From NCBI RefSeq assembly GCF_017654485.1, contig NZ_CP061091.1, forward strand, positions 2,238,501 through 2,302,500: a DNA stretch of 64,000 nucleotides, written 5' to 3'. This document shows positions 42,787-51,061 of this stretch, in pieces (the first letter of the stretch is position 1; each line of letters opens with the position of its first letter). Made by a program: the position numbers and the translations under genes. The notes under the pieces were generated by a model. That model saw only the letters and a program-made list of their open reading frames with translations. It had not been told where the DNA came from and did no database searches. The stretch is from Roseomonas marmotae. Lineage in GTDB: Bacteria; Pseudomonadota; Alphaproteobacteria; Acetobacterales; Acetobacteraceae.

Positions 42787-43808
42787 TTCGTCGTCAGCGG
42801 CACGACGAAGGTCTGGCCGCAGCCAGGCACCACGAAATCCTCCTCCGGGATGCCAGCGGCGGCCAGGGCGGCGGCCAGGGCGCGCGGGGGCTCGTCGATC
42901 GCCTCCTGCGTCAGCCTGAAGGTGCCGAAATGCATGGCCAGGGCCTGGCGGGTGCGCAGGGCCTGGAAGGCACGGACAGATTCCTCCGGGTTCATATGCA
43001 CCTGCTGCATGAACCAGCGCGGCTCATAGGCGCCGATCGGCAGCAGCGCGAGGTCGAAGGGACCGGCGAAATGGCCGATCTCCTCGAAATGGGCGCCCCA
43101 GGCCGAATCCCCGGCGAAACAGACATGCCCCCCTCCGCCGGCGTGCAGGCCGAAGCCGCCCCAGAGCGTGCGCCCCCGGTCGAGGAGCGTCCGCGCGCCG
43201 ACATGACGCGCGGGCAGGTAGGTGGCGGTCGCACCTCCCGGCAGCGGCGCCTCCTGCCACCAGTCCAGCTCAACCACATCCTTGAGGCCATGCCGTGCCA
43301 GCAGGGCGCCATTCGCCAGCCCCGTCAGGATAGGGGGCGCGAAACGGTCCCGCAGGCGCTGCAAGGTCGGAATGTCGCAATGGTCGTAATGGTTGTGGCT
43401 GAGCAGGACGGCGTCGATATGGGGCAGGGCGTCGAAATCCAGCCCGGGACGGCGCACACGCTTCGGGCCGGCGAAGCGGAAGGGACTGCAACGCTCGCTC
43501 CAGATCGGGTCGGTCAGCAGCGTCGGGCCGCCGTGGAAGCGGATGAGGAAGGTGGCGTGGCCGATGAAGGTCACGGATACATGCCCCTCCGGGGGCGGCG
43601 CCGGGGCGGGGTAGGGCGGGTCTTCCACCCAGGCAGGCCATGGCGTGCCCTGGTTCCTCTCCCGCATCAGCCGCCAGACCTGGGCCGAGGTCGGTCCGGC
43701 GTGGCTGCCATCGGGGTTGAGGAAAAGTCCGTTCCGGCGGACGGCGCCCTTCGGGCGCGGCCGCGCGGGCTGCCTCGGCCCAGGCGGCTCCTGGGGGGAT
43801 CCGTTCAT
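42783..43808 (-). CDS. MBL-fold metallo-hydrolase (NAPE-PLD/UlaG-like)
   Basis: 341 residues. The metallo-beta-lactamase zinc motif is LLSHNHYDHCDIPTLQ, with further ligands in LPARHVGAR, FAGDSAWGAHF and AMHFGTF. The layout IGHATFLIRFHGGPTLLTDP then IWSERCSPFRFAGPKR matches the family that includes NAPE-phospholipase D and bacterial membrane-phospholipid hydrolases. It is soluble, with no signal peptide. ATG 43808 overlaps the upstream ATPase stop as ATGA, so the longer in-frame extension to 43901 is rejected. Confidence 0.88.
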   Translation of the reverse strand: MNGSPQEPPGPRQPARPRPKGAVRRNGLFLNPDGSHAGPTSAQVWRLMRERNQGTPWPAWVEDPPYPAPAPPPEGHVSVTFIGHATFLIRFHGGPTLLTDPIWSERCSPFRFAGPKRVRRPGLDFDALPHIDAVLLSHNHYDHCDIPTLQRLRDRFAPPILTGLANGALLARHGLKDVVELDWWQEAPLPGGATATYLPARHVGARTLLDRGRTLWGGFGLHAGGGGHVCFAGDSAWGAHFEEIGHFAGPFDLALLPIGAYEPRWFMQQVHMNPEESVRAFQALRTRQALAMHFGTFRLTQEAIDEPPRALAAALAAAGIPEEDFVVPGCGQTFVVPLTTN

Positions 43809-44692
43809 CGGGCCGGTAACGCCACGCCCAGCCGCCCGGCGAGGTCCATGATGAACTGCCAGGCCACGCGGCCGGAGCGCCCGCCCCGCGTGACGGACCA
43901 TTCCACCGCCTGCCGCCGCAGCTCCTCCGGCGCCACGTCCAGGCCCAGATCGGCAGCATAGGCCTCGATCATGGCGAAGAAGGTGGACTGGTCGGCGTTA
44001 TGGAAGCCGATCCAGAGGCCGAAGCGGTCGCTGAGGGAGACCTTCTCCTCCACGGCCTCGGCCGGGTTGATGGCAGTGCTGCGCTCGTTCTCGATCATGT
44101 CACGCGGCATCAGGTGCCGGCGGTTGCTGGTGGCATAGAAGAGCACGTTGGCCGGGCGCCCCTCGATGCCGCCATCCAGCACGGATTTCAGCGCCTTGTA
44201 GTCCTGATCCTCCCGCTCGAAGGAGAGGTCGTCGCAGAAGACCAGAAAGCGGCGCGGGCTCTCGCGCAGCAGGTTCAGCAGCTCGGGGAGCGTGCGGATA
44301 TCCTCCCGCTGGATCTCCACCAGCACCAGGGCGCCCGGCACCTCCGCATTCGCGGCCGCGTGCGCGGCCTTGACCAGCGAGGACTTGCCCATCCCGCGCG
44401 CGCCCCAGAGCATGGCGTTGTTGGCCGGCAGCCCGCGGGCGAAGCGCAGCGTATTCTCCATCAGCAGCCGCTTCTGCTGCTCGACCCCCTGGAGCAGGCC
44501 TATCCCGACCGCCGCCACACGCTTGACCGGTGCCAGATGCGCCGGAGCGCCGTGGCTGCCCAACGGGTGCCAGACGTAGGCGTCGGCGGCCGTCAGGTCG
44601 GGCTTTACGGCCATGGGCGGGGCCAGCCGCTCGAGCGCGGCGGCGATGCGTGCCAGGGCCGGAAGCAGCGGATGGGGGGCGGTCTCGGACAC
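43805..44692 (-). CDS. DUF815 family AAA ATPase
   Basis: 295 residues. An N-terminal region binds the conserved LMENTLRFARGLPANNAMLW stretch, then Walker A GARGMGKSSLVKA, Walker B FLVFCDDLSFERED and sensor VLFYATSNRRHLMPRD. DUF815 ATPases are of unknown role. A GTG at 44692 is chosen because GGAG lies about eight bases before it and VSETAPHPLLPAL is the typical opening. Upstream sequence to 45157 is in frame but is antisense to yajC. It is translationally coupled with the MBL gene. Confidence 0.88.
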   Translation of the reverse strand: MSETAPHPLLPALARIAAALERLAPPMAVKPDLTAADAYVWHPLGSHGAPAHLAPVKRVAAVGIGLLQGVEQQKRLLMENTLRFARGLPANNAMLWGARGMGKSSLVKAAHAAANAEVPGALVLVEIQREDIRTLPELLNLLRESPRRFLVFCDDLSFEREDQDYKALKSVLDGGIEGRPANVLFYATSNRRHLMPRDMIENERSTAINPAEAVEEKVSLSDRFGLWIGFHNADQSTFFAMIEAYAADLGLDVAPEELRRQAVEWSVTRGGRSGRVAWQFIMDLAGRLGVALPAR

Positions 44693-44797
44693 TGGCTGCA
44701 CTCCGGCACTCTGAAGATGAAACTCAGGCAAGGTTGACTGCACAGGCCGGCAAGCTAGTTTCGCGCCCGTCACCCGGCAAGACGGAAGCCCCGCACA

Positions 44798-45139
44798 ATG
44801 TTCATCTCCCCCGCCTATGCTCAGGACGCAGTTGCCGGTGGCGCCAGCGCCATGATCATGCAGCTGGCCCCCCTGATCCTGATTTTCGTGGTGTTCTACT
44901 TCCTGCTGATCCGCCCCCAGCAGAAGCGCGCCAAGGAACACCGTAACATGCTGACCTCTCTGAAGCGTGGTGATCGCGTCATCACCGGCGGCGGTATCCT
45001 CGGCACCGTGACCAAGGTGAAGGACGGCAACGACGAGATCGAGGTCGAGGTTGCTCAGAATGTGCGCCTGAGCGTGGTGCGCAGCACCATCGCCAGCGTC
45101 ATCCGCCCAACCGCGGCCAACGACGTCAAGGCCGGCTGA
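44798..45139 (+). CDS. yajC: preprotein translocase subunit YajC
   Basis: 113 residues: a short N-terminus, one membrane helix (LAPLILIFVVFYFLLIRP) followed by QQKRAKEHRNMLTSLKRGDR and the beta-strand domain VITGGGILGTVTKVKDGNDE. YajC associates with SecDF and the Sec translocon. Unlike in many alphaproteobacteria, secD and secF do not follow, as the next gene is sodB in opposite orientation. A strong hairpin closes the gene. Confidence 0.95.
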   Translation: MFISPAYAQDAVAGGASAMIMQLAPLILIFVVFYFLLIRPQQKRAKEHRNMLTSLKRGDRVITGGGILGTVTKVKDGNDEIEVEVAQNVRLSVVRSTIASVIRPTAANDVKAG

Positions 45140-45158
45140 GCTCAGGCTTCGAGGCACG

Positions 45159-45193
45159 AAAAAGGGCGCCGGGGGAAAACCCCCGGCGCCCTT
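45159..45193. terminator. bidirectional terminator between yajC and sodB
   Basis: A perfect 14-bp stem AAGGGCGCCGGGGG/CCCCCGGCGCCCTT (45162-45175 and 45180-45193) has an AAAA loop. In the minus direction it is followed by five T residues, making it a good terminator for sodB. In the plus direction the T run is short, so termination of yajC is weaker but plausible. Confidence 0.9.
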
Positions 45194-45219
45194 CTCGTAT
45201 CCGCGGTCTGCGGCGGAGA

Positions 45220-45858
45220 TCAGGCAGACTGGCCGGACTTCAGGCCGCCCTGGTTCATCAGGCCCTCGACAACTTCCCAGTTCACCAGCTTGTTCAGGAA
45301 GTTATCCAGGTAGTTCGGCCGGACGTTGCGGAAGTCCAGGTAGTAGGAGTGCTCCCACACATCCGCGCCCAGGATCGGCGTGCCTTCGCCCGTCGCGATC
45401 GGGTTGGAGCCGTTCGGCGTCTTGGTCACCTTCAGCTTGCCGCTGTTGTCCATGACGAGCCAGGCCCAGCCGGAGCCGAACTGCGTCACGCCCGCCTGCT
45501 TGAAGGCTTCCTTGAACTGCGCGAGGCCACCGAAATCCTCGTTGATCTTGGCGCCGATCTTGCCCGGCAGGCTGTCGCCGCCCCCGTTTGGCTTCATCAC
45601 CTGCCAGAACAGGATGTGGTTCCAGTGCTGGCCGGCCTGGTTGAGCACCGGCAGGCCATCGGCGCCCGCCTTGCCGGCGTCGGCGACGATCTGCTCCAGC
45701 GACTTCCCGGCCAGACCCTTGCTCTCGATCAGGCCGTTCAGCGCGGTCACATAGGCCTGATGGTGCTTGCCGTGGTGCAGCTCCAGCGTCTCCTGGCACA
45801 TGCCGGAGGAGGCGAGGGCGGAGGTGTCATAAGGCAGCGGAGGCAGGCTGAAGGCCAT
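45220..45858 (-). CDS. sodB: superoxide dismutase, Fe type
   Basis: 212 residues. Metal ligands: His in LELHHGKHHQAY, His in QHWNHILFW, and Asp and His in DVWEHSYYLDF. A Gln sits two residues before the Trp of WNH, at the place where FeSODs carry it, and FGSGWAWLV follows, favouring iron over manganese. It converts superoxide to peroxide and oxygen in the cytoplasm. ATG 45858 has GGGAG upstream; the longer frame to 45963 lacks homology. It ends at a strong terminator. Confidence 0.95.
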   Translation of the reverse strand: MAFSLPPLPYDTSALASSGMCQETLELHHGKHHQAYVTALNGLIESKGLAGKSLEQIVADAGKAGADGLPVLNQAGQHWNHILFWQVMKPNGGGDSLPGKIGAKINEDFGGLAQFKEAFKQAGVTQFGSGWAWLVMDNSGKLKVTKTPNGSNPIATGEGTPILGADVWEHSYYLDFRNVRPNYLDNFLNKLVNWEVVEGLMNQGGLKSGQSA

Positions 45859-46009
45859 GGCGCGATACTCCCGAACTGGGTGAAGAGGCCGCGGCAAGTG
45901 CCGGGGCCGATGGGGCGATTCGTAACCGCATTGAGAGCTAGGCTCCACCCCCTGGCTCGTCAAGCAAGCCGGAGCTTGCGTGCTGGCGCGGTCCGTTCAT
46001 AACGCCGGC

Positions 46010-46852
46010 ATGCCTGATGCCGCGCCGCTGTCCGAGCTTGCCGCCTTCGCGCGGCGCAATGATCCCGACCGATTCCTCTGCGCCCTCTTCGCGCCGCCGG
46101 AAGCGCGGGAAACGCTTTTCCTGCTCACCGCCTTCAACCATGAACTGGCGCGCGCCCGTGCCGCAACCACCAACACCATGACCGGGCTGATCCGCCTGCA
46201 ATGGTGGCGAGAGGTAGTGGAGCAGGCCGCCGCGAATACACCTCCCCGGCGGCACGAGATCGCCTTGCCGCTGGCCGAAGCGATCCGCGCAGGGCGCCTG
46301 CAGCCCGAGGAGCTGATGCTTCTGATCGATGCGCGAGAGCCGGAGATGGAGGAGGAGGTGCCCAGCCTGGAGGCGCTGCAGGCCTTCCTGCGCGGCACCG
46401 CGGGGGGCTATGCCGTCATCGCGGGTCGAATACTGGCGGCACCGCCGGCGGCCATGCCCGGCCTTCAGGCGATGGGCGCGGCCTATGGCATGGCCAGCCT
46501 GCTGCGCGGCACCGCGAGCCTGGCAGCCCAGGGACGCTGCCTGTTGCCGGTGGATCTGCTGGGGCAGCACGGCCTGACGCCGGCCGATGTGGTGCGGGAC
46601 CCACGCGCCCCCGCTATCTCGAAGCTCGGCAGGCACATGGCGGCCGGTGCGCTGGAATCGCTGCGGCATGCGCGCGCGAGCCTGTCCGGGACCCTGCCGC
46701 GCGGCGCCGTGGCGGCAGCCCTGCCGGGCCGGCTGGCGTCGCGGGACCTGCGCTTCATCCTCTCCGCCAGCTGGAACCCGGCGGAACCGCCGCCTCCGCG
46801 CGGTCTGGGAGACCGTCTGGCCGTCATCTGGGGCGGCTGGCGGGGCCTCTAA
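46010..46852 (+). CDS. squalene/phytoene synthase-fold protein, NDUFAF6-like
   Basis: 280 residues with the all-helical isoprenoid-synthase fold: FLLTAFNHELARARAATTNT, then MTGLIRLQWWREVVEQ, ELMLLIDAREPEMEEE, YGMASLLRGTASLAAQGRCL and LPVDLLGQHGL. The two Asp-rich motifs needed for prenyl diphosphate chemistry are absent. The pattern instead tracks the mitochondrial complex I assembly factor NDUFAF6, recognisable by AFNxELA, TGLxRxQxW, the IDxRE motif and LPxDxxxxHG. A non-catalytic assembly role is inferred. ATG 46010 is chosen; GTG 45980 is in frame. Convergent with the lrp gene. Confidence 0.85.
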   Translation: MPDAAPLSELAAFARRNDPDRFLCALFAPPEARETLFLLTAFNHELARARAATTNTMTGLIRLQWWREVVEQAAANTPPRRHEIALPLAEAIRAGRLQPEELMLLIDAREPEMEEEVPSLEALQAFLRGTAGGYAVIAGRILAAPPAAMPGLQAMGAAYGMASLLRGTASLAAQGRCLLPVDLLGQHGLTPADVVRDPRAPAISKLGRHMAAGALESLRHARASLSGTLPRGAVAAALPGRLASRDLRFILSASWNPAEPPPPRGLGDRLAVIWGGWRGL

Positions 46853-47340
46853 TCCTCCACCCAGGCGGGTGACACGCCATGCACGACCGTGCGTATCGCG
46901 AAGGCTGACTGAATCCGCGCCACCCCTGGCATCCGGGAAAGCTGTTCCTTGTGGATACGCTCGTAATCCGCGGCGTCCCGCGCCTCGACACGTAGCTGAT
47001 AGTCGGAGGCTCCGGTCATCAGATAGCATTCGCAGACCTCCGGGCATTGCCGGACGGCGGCCTCGAAGCGGTTGAAGGCGTCCTCGGTCTGCTTCTCGAG
47101 CGTGATCTGCACGATGACCACGGTGCGGGCCTGGGGCGCCGGGTCCTCGATGATGGCCGTATAGCCGCGGATGATGCCGCTGCTCTCCAGATGCCGGTGC
47201 CGCCGCAGGCAGGCGGAGGGCGAGAGGCCCACGGCCTCCGCCAGATCGGCATTGCTCATCCGCCCGTTGGCCCGCAGCAGGCGCAGGATCTTACGGTCGA
47301 TGCCGTCGAGGGCCGGGGAGTACAGAATCTTGTTTGTCAC
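46849..47340 (-). CDS. Lrp/AsnC family transcriptional regulator
   Basis: 163 residues: N-terminal winged helix ([20 protein letters not shown], then [20 protein letters not shown]), a hinge, and the RAM effector domain ([20 protein letters not shown]). Regulators of this type sense amino acids. It is divergent from dadA across 129 bases, the standard position of a regulator activating D-amino-acid or alanine catabolism, so control of dadA is inferred. The stop overlaps the NDUFAF6-like gene by four bases. Confidence 0.92.
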   Translation of the reverse strand: MTNKILYSPALDGIDRKILRLLRANGRMSNADLAEAVGLSPSACLRRHRHLESSGIIRGYTAIIEDPAPQARTVVIVQITLEKQTEDAFNRFEAAVRQCPEVCECYLMTGASDYQLRVEARDAADYERIHKEQLSRMPGVARIQSAFAIRTVVHGVSPAWVED

Positions 47341-47431
47341 CGCAGATTCTTCTTATGCGCCTGGTGGAAATCGCATTCCCTGCCAGTGATCGCAAGCACC
47401 TGCTGCCTGATCGGGCCTAGGCTCAGGTGTT

Positions 47432-47450
47432 CGCGCCGGGATCCGGCGCG
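47432..47450. promoter_or_regulatory. GC-rich inverted repeat upstream of dadA
   Basis: CGCGCCGG (47432-47439) and CCGGCGCG (47443-47450) are perfect inverted repeats spaced by GAT, ending about 20 bases before the dadA start, in the lrp-dadA gap. It could be a regulator operator or a leader hairpin near the ribosome site. Lrp sites are usually AT-rich, so it may serve another factor or be structural. Confidence 0.35.
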
Positions 47451-47469
47451 CGTCGGAGCATGGCTTGAG

Positions 47470-48726
47470 ATGAAGGTTCTGGTTCTCGGTGCTGGCGTCG
47501 TCGGCACCACCTCGGCTTGGTACCTGGCTCGCGCGGGGCATGAGGTGGAGGTGGTAGACCGCCAGTCGGGCGCGGGGCTGGAGACGAGCTTCGCCAATGC
47601 CGGCCAGGTGTCCTTCGGCTATTCCTCGCCCTGGGCCGGGCCAGGCATCCCGTTGAAGGCGCTGAAATGGATGTTCATGCAGCACAGCCCGCTGGTGATC
47701 CGCCCGCGCATGGACCCGGCGCAGTGGTCCTGGCTGTGGCAGATGCTGCGGAACTGCACCGAGACCGCCTACCAGACCAACAAGTCCCGGATGGTGCGGG
47801 TGGCGGAATACAGCCGCAGCGCCCTGGCCGATCTGCGCGCGGAGACGGGCATCCAGTATGACCACCGGGAGCGCGGCACCTTGCAGCTCTTCCGCACGCA
47901 GCAGCAGCTCGACCATGTCGGTGACGACCTTCGGGTGCTGAAGCAGTATGATGTCCCCTTCCAGGTGCTGGACCCCGCCGGCTGCATCTCGGTCGAGCCT
48001 GCGCTGGCCCGCGTCCGGGAGAAGTTCGTCGGAGGCCTGTATCTGCCGGGCGACGAGACGGGCGACGCCCATATCTTCACGCAGCGTCTGGCGGCGCTCT
48101 GCGAGGAGAGGGGGGTGCGCTTCCGCTATGGCACCTCAGTGGACCGTTTCCTGGTGGAAGGCGGCGACATCGCCGGCGTGCAGACCAGCGCGGGCGTGCT
48201 GAAGGCCGACCGCTACCTGCTGGCCATGGGCAGCTATTCGCCCATGCTCGCGGCGCCGCTGGGGCTGAAGGTGCCGGTCTATCCAGTGAAGGGCTATTCC
48301 ATCACGCTGCCGGTCGCCGAGGATGCGGCCGCGCCGGCGTCTACCGTGATGGACGAAACCTACAAGATTGCCATCACCCGCCTGGGCGACCGCATCCGCG
48401 TCGGCGGCACGGCCGAAATCGCCGGCTTCGACATGACGCTGCATGAGGAGCGGAAGGAGACGCTGCTCCATTCCGTGCGTGACCTCTACCCGGAGGGGGG
48501 CCGCTTCGAGGAGGCGAAGTTCTGGACGGGGCTGCGGCCGATGACGCCGGACGGCACGCCGATCATCGGCGGCACCACTTATCCCAGCCTGTTCCTGAAC
48601 ACCGGCCATGGCACGCTGGGCTGGACCATGTCCTGCGGCAGCGGAAAGCTGGCCGCCGATCTGGTCGGCGGCCAGCGGCCGAATATCGAATACGCGGACC
48701 TGGCGCTGTCGCGCTACGCCGCCTGA
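47470..48726 (+). CDS. dadA: D-amino acid dehydrogenase
   Basis: 418 residues, FAD-dependent, membrane-associated, oxidising D-amino acids (classically D-alanine) to 2-oxo acids. Motifs: [18 protein letters not shown] (dinucleotide-binding), [39 protein letters not shown], and the C-terminal [17 protein letters not shown] with [14 protein letters not shown]. The start matches the E. coli DadA N-terminus. No alanine racemase (dadX) follows. A divergent Lrp-type gene probably controls it. Confidence 0.93.
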   Translation: MKVLVLGAGVVGTTSAWYLARAGHEVEVVDRQSGAGLETSFANAGQVSFGYSSPWAGPGIPLKALKWMFMQHSPLVIRPRMDPAQWSWLWQMLRNCTETAYQTNKSRMVRVAEYSRSALADLRAETGIQYDHRERGTLQLFRTQQQLDHVGDDLRVLKQYDVPFQVLDPAGCISVEPALARVREKFVGGLYLPGDETGDAHIFTQRLAALCEERGVRFRYGTSVDRFLVEGGDIAGVQTSAGVLKADRYLLAMGSYSPMLAAPLGLKVPVYPVKGYSITLPVAEDAAAPASTVMDETYKIAITRLGDRIRVGGTAEIAGFDMTLHEERKETLLHSVRDLYPEGGRFEEAKFWTGLRPMTPDGTPIIGGTTYPSLFLNTGHGTLGWTMSCGSGKLAADLVGGQRPNIEYADLALSRYAA

Positions 48727-49539
48727 TCAGGCACCCACGATGACCGCGCCGCCGAAGGTCTTCTCCACGAAGTCCTTCACGGCGGGATCGGCATAGGCGC
48801 GGGCCAGCTTCTGCGCCCAGGGCTTGGCCTCATCGCCGCGGCGCGTCACCACCAGCACGGTGTAGACGCTGTCTGCGCCTTCCACCGCCAGGGCTTCCTT
48901 CACAGGGTTCAGCCCGGCCGGCACGGCATAGTTGCCGGTGATGGCGGCGGCATCGACATCGTCCAGGCTGCGCGCGATCGAAGCCGCCTCCAGTTCCACG
49001 ATGCGGATGCGCTTCGGATTCTCGGCGATATCGGCCACCGTCGCCCTGAAGTCTGCGCCGTCACGCAGCTTGAAGACGCCAGCCTTGGCCAGCAACAGCA
49101 GCGCGCGTCCGCCATTGGTCGGATCGTTGGGAATGGCGACGCGGGCGCCGTTTGGCAGATCCGTCAGCGTCTTCACCTTGCGGCTGAAGACGCCCATCAC
49201 CGTCAGCACCGTCCTGCCCACCGGAACGAAGTCGAAGCCGCGCTGCTGCTTCTGCGCGTCCAGGAAGGGCTGGTGCTGATAGGTGTTGATATCGATCTCG
49301 CCCGCGGCGAGCGCGGCATTCGGCTGGATGAAGTCGGAGAACTCCGTGATCTTGATCACGAAGTTCTCGCGCGCGAGCACGTCGCGAGCCACTTCCAGCA
49401 CCTGCGCGTGCACGCCGGAGGTTACTCCGACGCGCAACGGGCGGGCAGTCGTGCCGACCTCCGCTGCCTGCGCACGAAGGACCGAAGGCAGTAGCAGCGC
49501 GGCGGCACCGGTCAGGGTCAGGGAGCGTTTGGTCAGCAT
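48727..49539 (-). CDS. metQ: MetQ-family methionine-binding protein (copy 1)
   Basis: 270 residues of the NlpA/MetQ family: RPLRVGVTSGVHAQVLEVAR, INTYQHQPFLDAQKQQ, GARVAIPNDPTNGGRALLLL and AAITGNYAVPAGLNPVKEAL. Its signal peptide (RSLTLTGAAALLLPSVLRAQA) lacks a lipobox cysteine, so the protein should be soluble rather than a lipoprotein. It binds methionine or derivatives for MetNI. It is the last gene of metN-metI-metQ-metQ, 18 bases after the second copy, with its own ribosome site (AAAGGA). Confidence 0.9.
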   Translation of the reverse strand: MLTKRSLTLTGAAALLLPSVLRAQAAEVGTTARPLRVGVTSGVHAQVLEVARDVLARENFVIKITEFSDFIQPNAALAAGEIDINTYQHQPFLDAQKQQRGFDFVPVGRTVLTVMGVFSRKVKTLTDLPNGARVAIPNDPTNGGRALLLLAKAGVFKLRDGADFRATVADIAENPKRIRIVELEAASIARSLDDVDAAAITGNYAVPAGLNPVKEALAVEGADSVYTVLVVTRRGDEAKPWAQKLARAYADPAVKDFVEKTFGGAVIVGA

Positions 49540-49557
49540 GGCTCAGATTCCTTTGTG

Positions 49558-50370
49558 TCAGAAGGCCGGAACGACCGAGCCCTGGAAGGTCACACGCACG
49601 AAATCCTTGATCTCGTCATTCTGGTAGGCGGCCAGCAGCTTCTTCACCCAGGGCGCGTTCGCGTTGTCGCGATGCACGGCGATGAGGTTGGCATAGGGGC
49701 TGTCCGCGCTCTCGAGCGCGATCGAGTCCTTCACCGGATTCAGGCCGGCAGGGATGGCGAAGTTGGTGTTGATGGCGGCGGCTTCCACCTCATCCAGCGC
49801 GCGGGGAATCTGGGCGGCTTCCAGCTCCAGGATACGCAGGCGCTTCGGGTTCTCCGTCACGTCGGCCACCGTGGCGCGGAAATCGGCGCCGTCGCGCAGC
49901 TTGAAGGCGCCATTGGCCGCCAGCAGCACCAGGGCGCGGCCGCCATTGGTGGGATCGTTCGGAATGGCGATGCGGGTGCCATTCGGGATATCCGCGACCG
50001 CCTTGTGCTTGCGGGAATAGATGCCCATCGGGAAGACCAGAGTCTTGCCCACGGCCACCAGCGGCAGGCGGCGGTCCCGCACCGTCTGGTCGAGGAAGGG
50101 CTGGTGCTGGTAGCTGTTGGCATCCAGGTCGCCATCCGCGACGGCGGCATTCGGCGTGATGTAGTCCGTGAAAGGCACGATCTTGATCACCAGCCCGTCG
50201 CGGGCGGCAATCTCCTGCACCTTCTCCATCACCTGGCTGTGGGGGCCAGCGGTAGCGCCGACGGTCAGCGGGCGCGCGGCGGTGCCGATCTCGGGCTTCT
50301 GCGCGGTGGCCGCGGCGGCGAAGGGCAGGGCGAGGCCGGCACCGAGCAGGACACGGCGATTGATGGTCAT
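49558..50370 (-). CDS. metQ: MetQ-family methionine-binding protein (copy 2)
   Basis: 270 residues and an obvious paralogue of the downstream copy (shared FRATVADxxENPKRxRIxELE, IPNDPTNGGRAL, PAGLNPVKxxxAxExADS). The leader is Tat-like (NRRVLLGAGLALPFAAAATA), again with no lipobox. Tandem copies may differ in ligand, for example D- versus L-methionine or sulfoxide. ATG 50370 follows AAGGA by about nine bases; the in-frame ATG at 50397 lies in metI. Confidence 0.9.
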   Translation of the reverse strand: MTINRRVLLGAGLALPFAAAATAQKPEIGTAARPLTVGATAGPHSQVMEKVQEIAARDGLVIKIVPFTDYITPNAAVADGDLDANSYQHQPFLDQTVRDRRLPLVAVGKTLVFPMGIYSRKHKAVADIPNGTRIAIPNDPTNGGRALVLLAANGAFKLRDGADFRATVADVTENPKRLRILELEAAQIPRALDEVEAAAINTNFAIPAGLNPVKDSIALESADSPYANLIAVHRDNANAPWVKKLLAAYQNDEIKDFVRVTFQGSVVPAF

Positions 50371-50393
50371 CTGGCGGCTTCCTTCTAAGTCGA

Positions 50394-51059
50394 TCAACGG
50401 CGGCGGACGCGCCGCACAAGCCAGTCGCCCAGGGACTGCAGACCCTGAACGAACAAAATCAGCACCAGCACGACGCTGGCCATCACCTCCGGCATGAAGC
50501 GCTGGTAGCCGAAGCGGATACCCAGGTCGCCCAGGCCGCCGCCGCCCACCGCGCCGGCCATGGCGGAAAAGCCCACCAGGCTGACCAGGGTAACCGTCAC
50601 CGCCGCGATCAGGCCCGGCATGGCTTCCGGAACCAGGACCTTCCAGAGGATCTGCATGCGCGTCGCGCCCATCGCGCGGGCAGCCTCCACGACACCGCGG
50701 TCCACCTCGCTGAAGGCGCTTTCGAACAGGCGTGCGATGAAGGCCGTGGCCGCCAGAGCCAGCGGGACGATGGCCGCGGTGGTGCCGATCGAGGTGCCGG
50801 CCACCATGCGGGTGAAGGGGACGATGGCCACCATCAGGATGATGAACGGCGTCGAGCGCACGGCATTGACCAGCAGGCCCAGGGGCCGGTTGATGAAGCC
50901 GTTCCGCGCCAGCCCGCCCGGTGAGGTCGCGTGCAGCAGCAGCGCGAGCGGCAGTCCGCAGGCGACGGCGATCAGCGCCGCGCCGCCGACCATCATCAGC
51001 GTTTCCCAGGCGGCCTCGATGAAGAGGTCCTGCAGGGTCGGGGTCAGCCAGGGGATCAT
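50394..51059 (-). CDS. metI: methionine ABC transporter permease
   Basis: 221 residues, five or so membrane helices. The MetI hallmarks are NAVRSTPFIILMVAIVPFTR, VAGTSIGTTAAIVPLALAAT and the coupling loop VVEAARAMGATRMQILWKVL, followed by VPEAMPGLIAAVTVTLVSLV. It forms the channel of the MetNIQ importer. It lies two bases after metN, so the two are translated together. Confidence 0.94.
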   Translation of the reverse strand: MIPWLTPTLQDLFIEAAWETLMMVGGAALIAVACGLPLALLLHATSPGGLARNGFINRPLGLLVNAVRSTPFIILMVAIVPFTRMVAGTSIGTTAAIVPLALAATAFIARLFESAFSEVDRGVVEAARAMGATRMQILWKVLVPEAMPGLIAAVTVTLVSLVGFSAMAGAVGGGGLGDLGIRFGYQRFMPEVMASVVLVLILFVQGLQSLGDWLVRRVRRR

Positions 51060-51061
51060 GG

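Noticed and set aside
48715..48740. Palindrome GCCTGATCAGGC at the dadA/metQ junction as a terminator
   Set aside because: It arises from back-to-back stop codons (TGA/TCA) flanked by GCC/GGC. After leaving a loop only four pairs remain and there is no T run.
48727..50370. The two metQ genes as a recent duplication with a repeat
   Set aside because: The proteins share motifs but differ at many positions and in signal type, so this is an old paralogous pair, not a recent tandem repeat.
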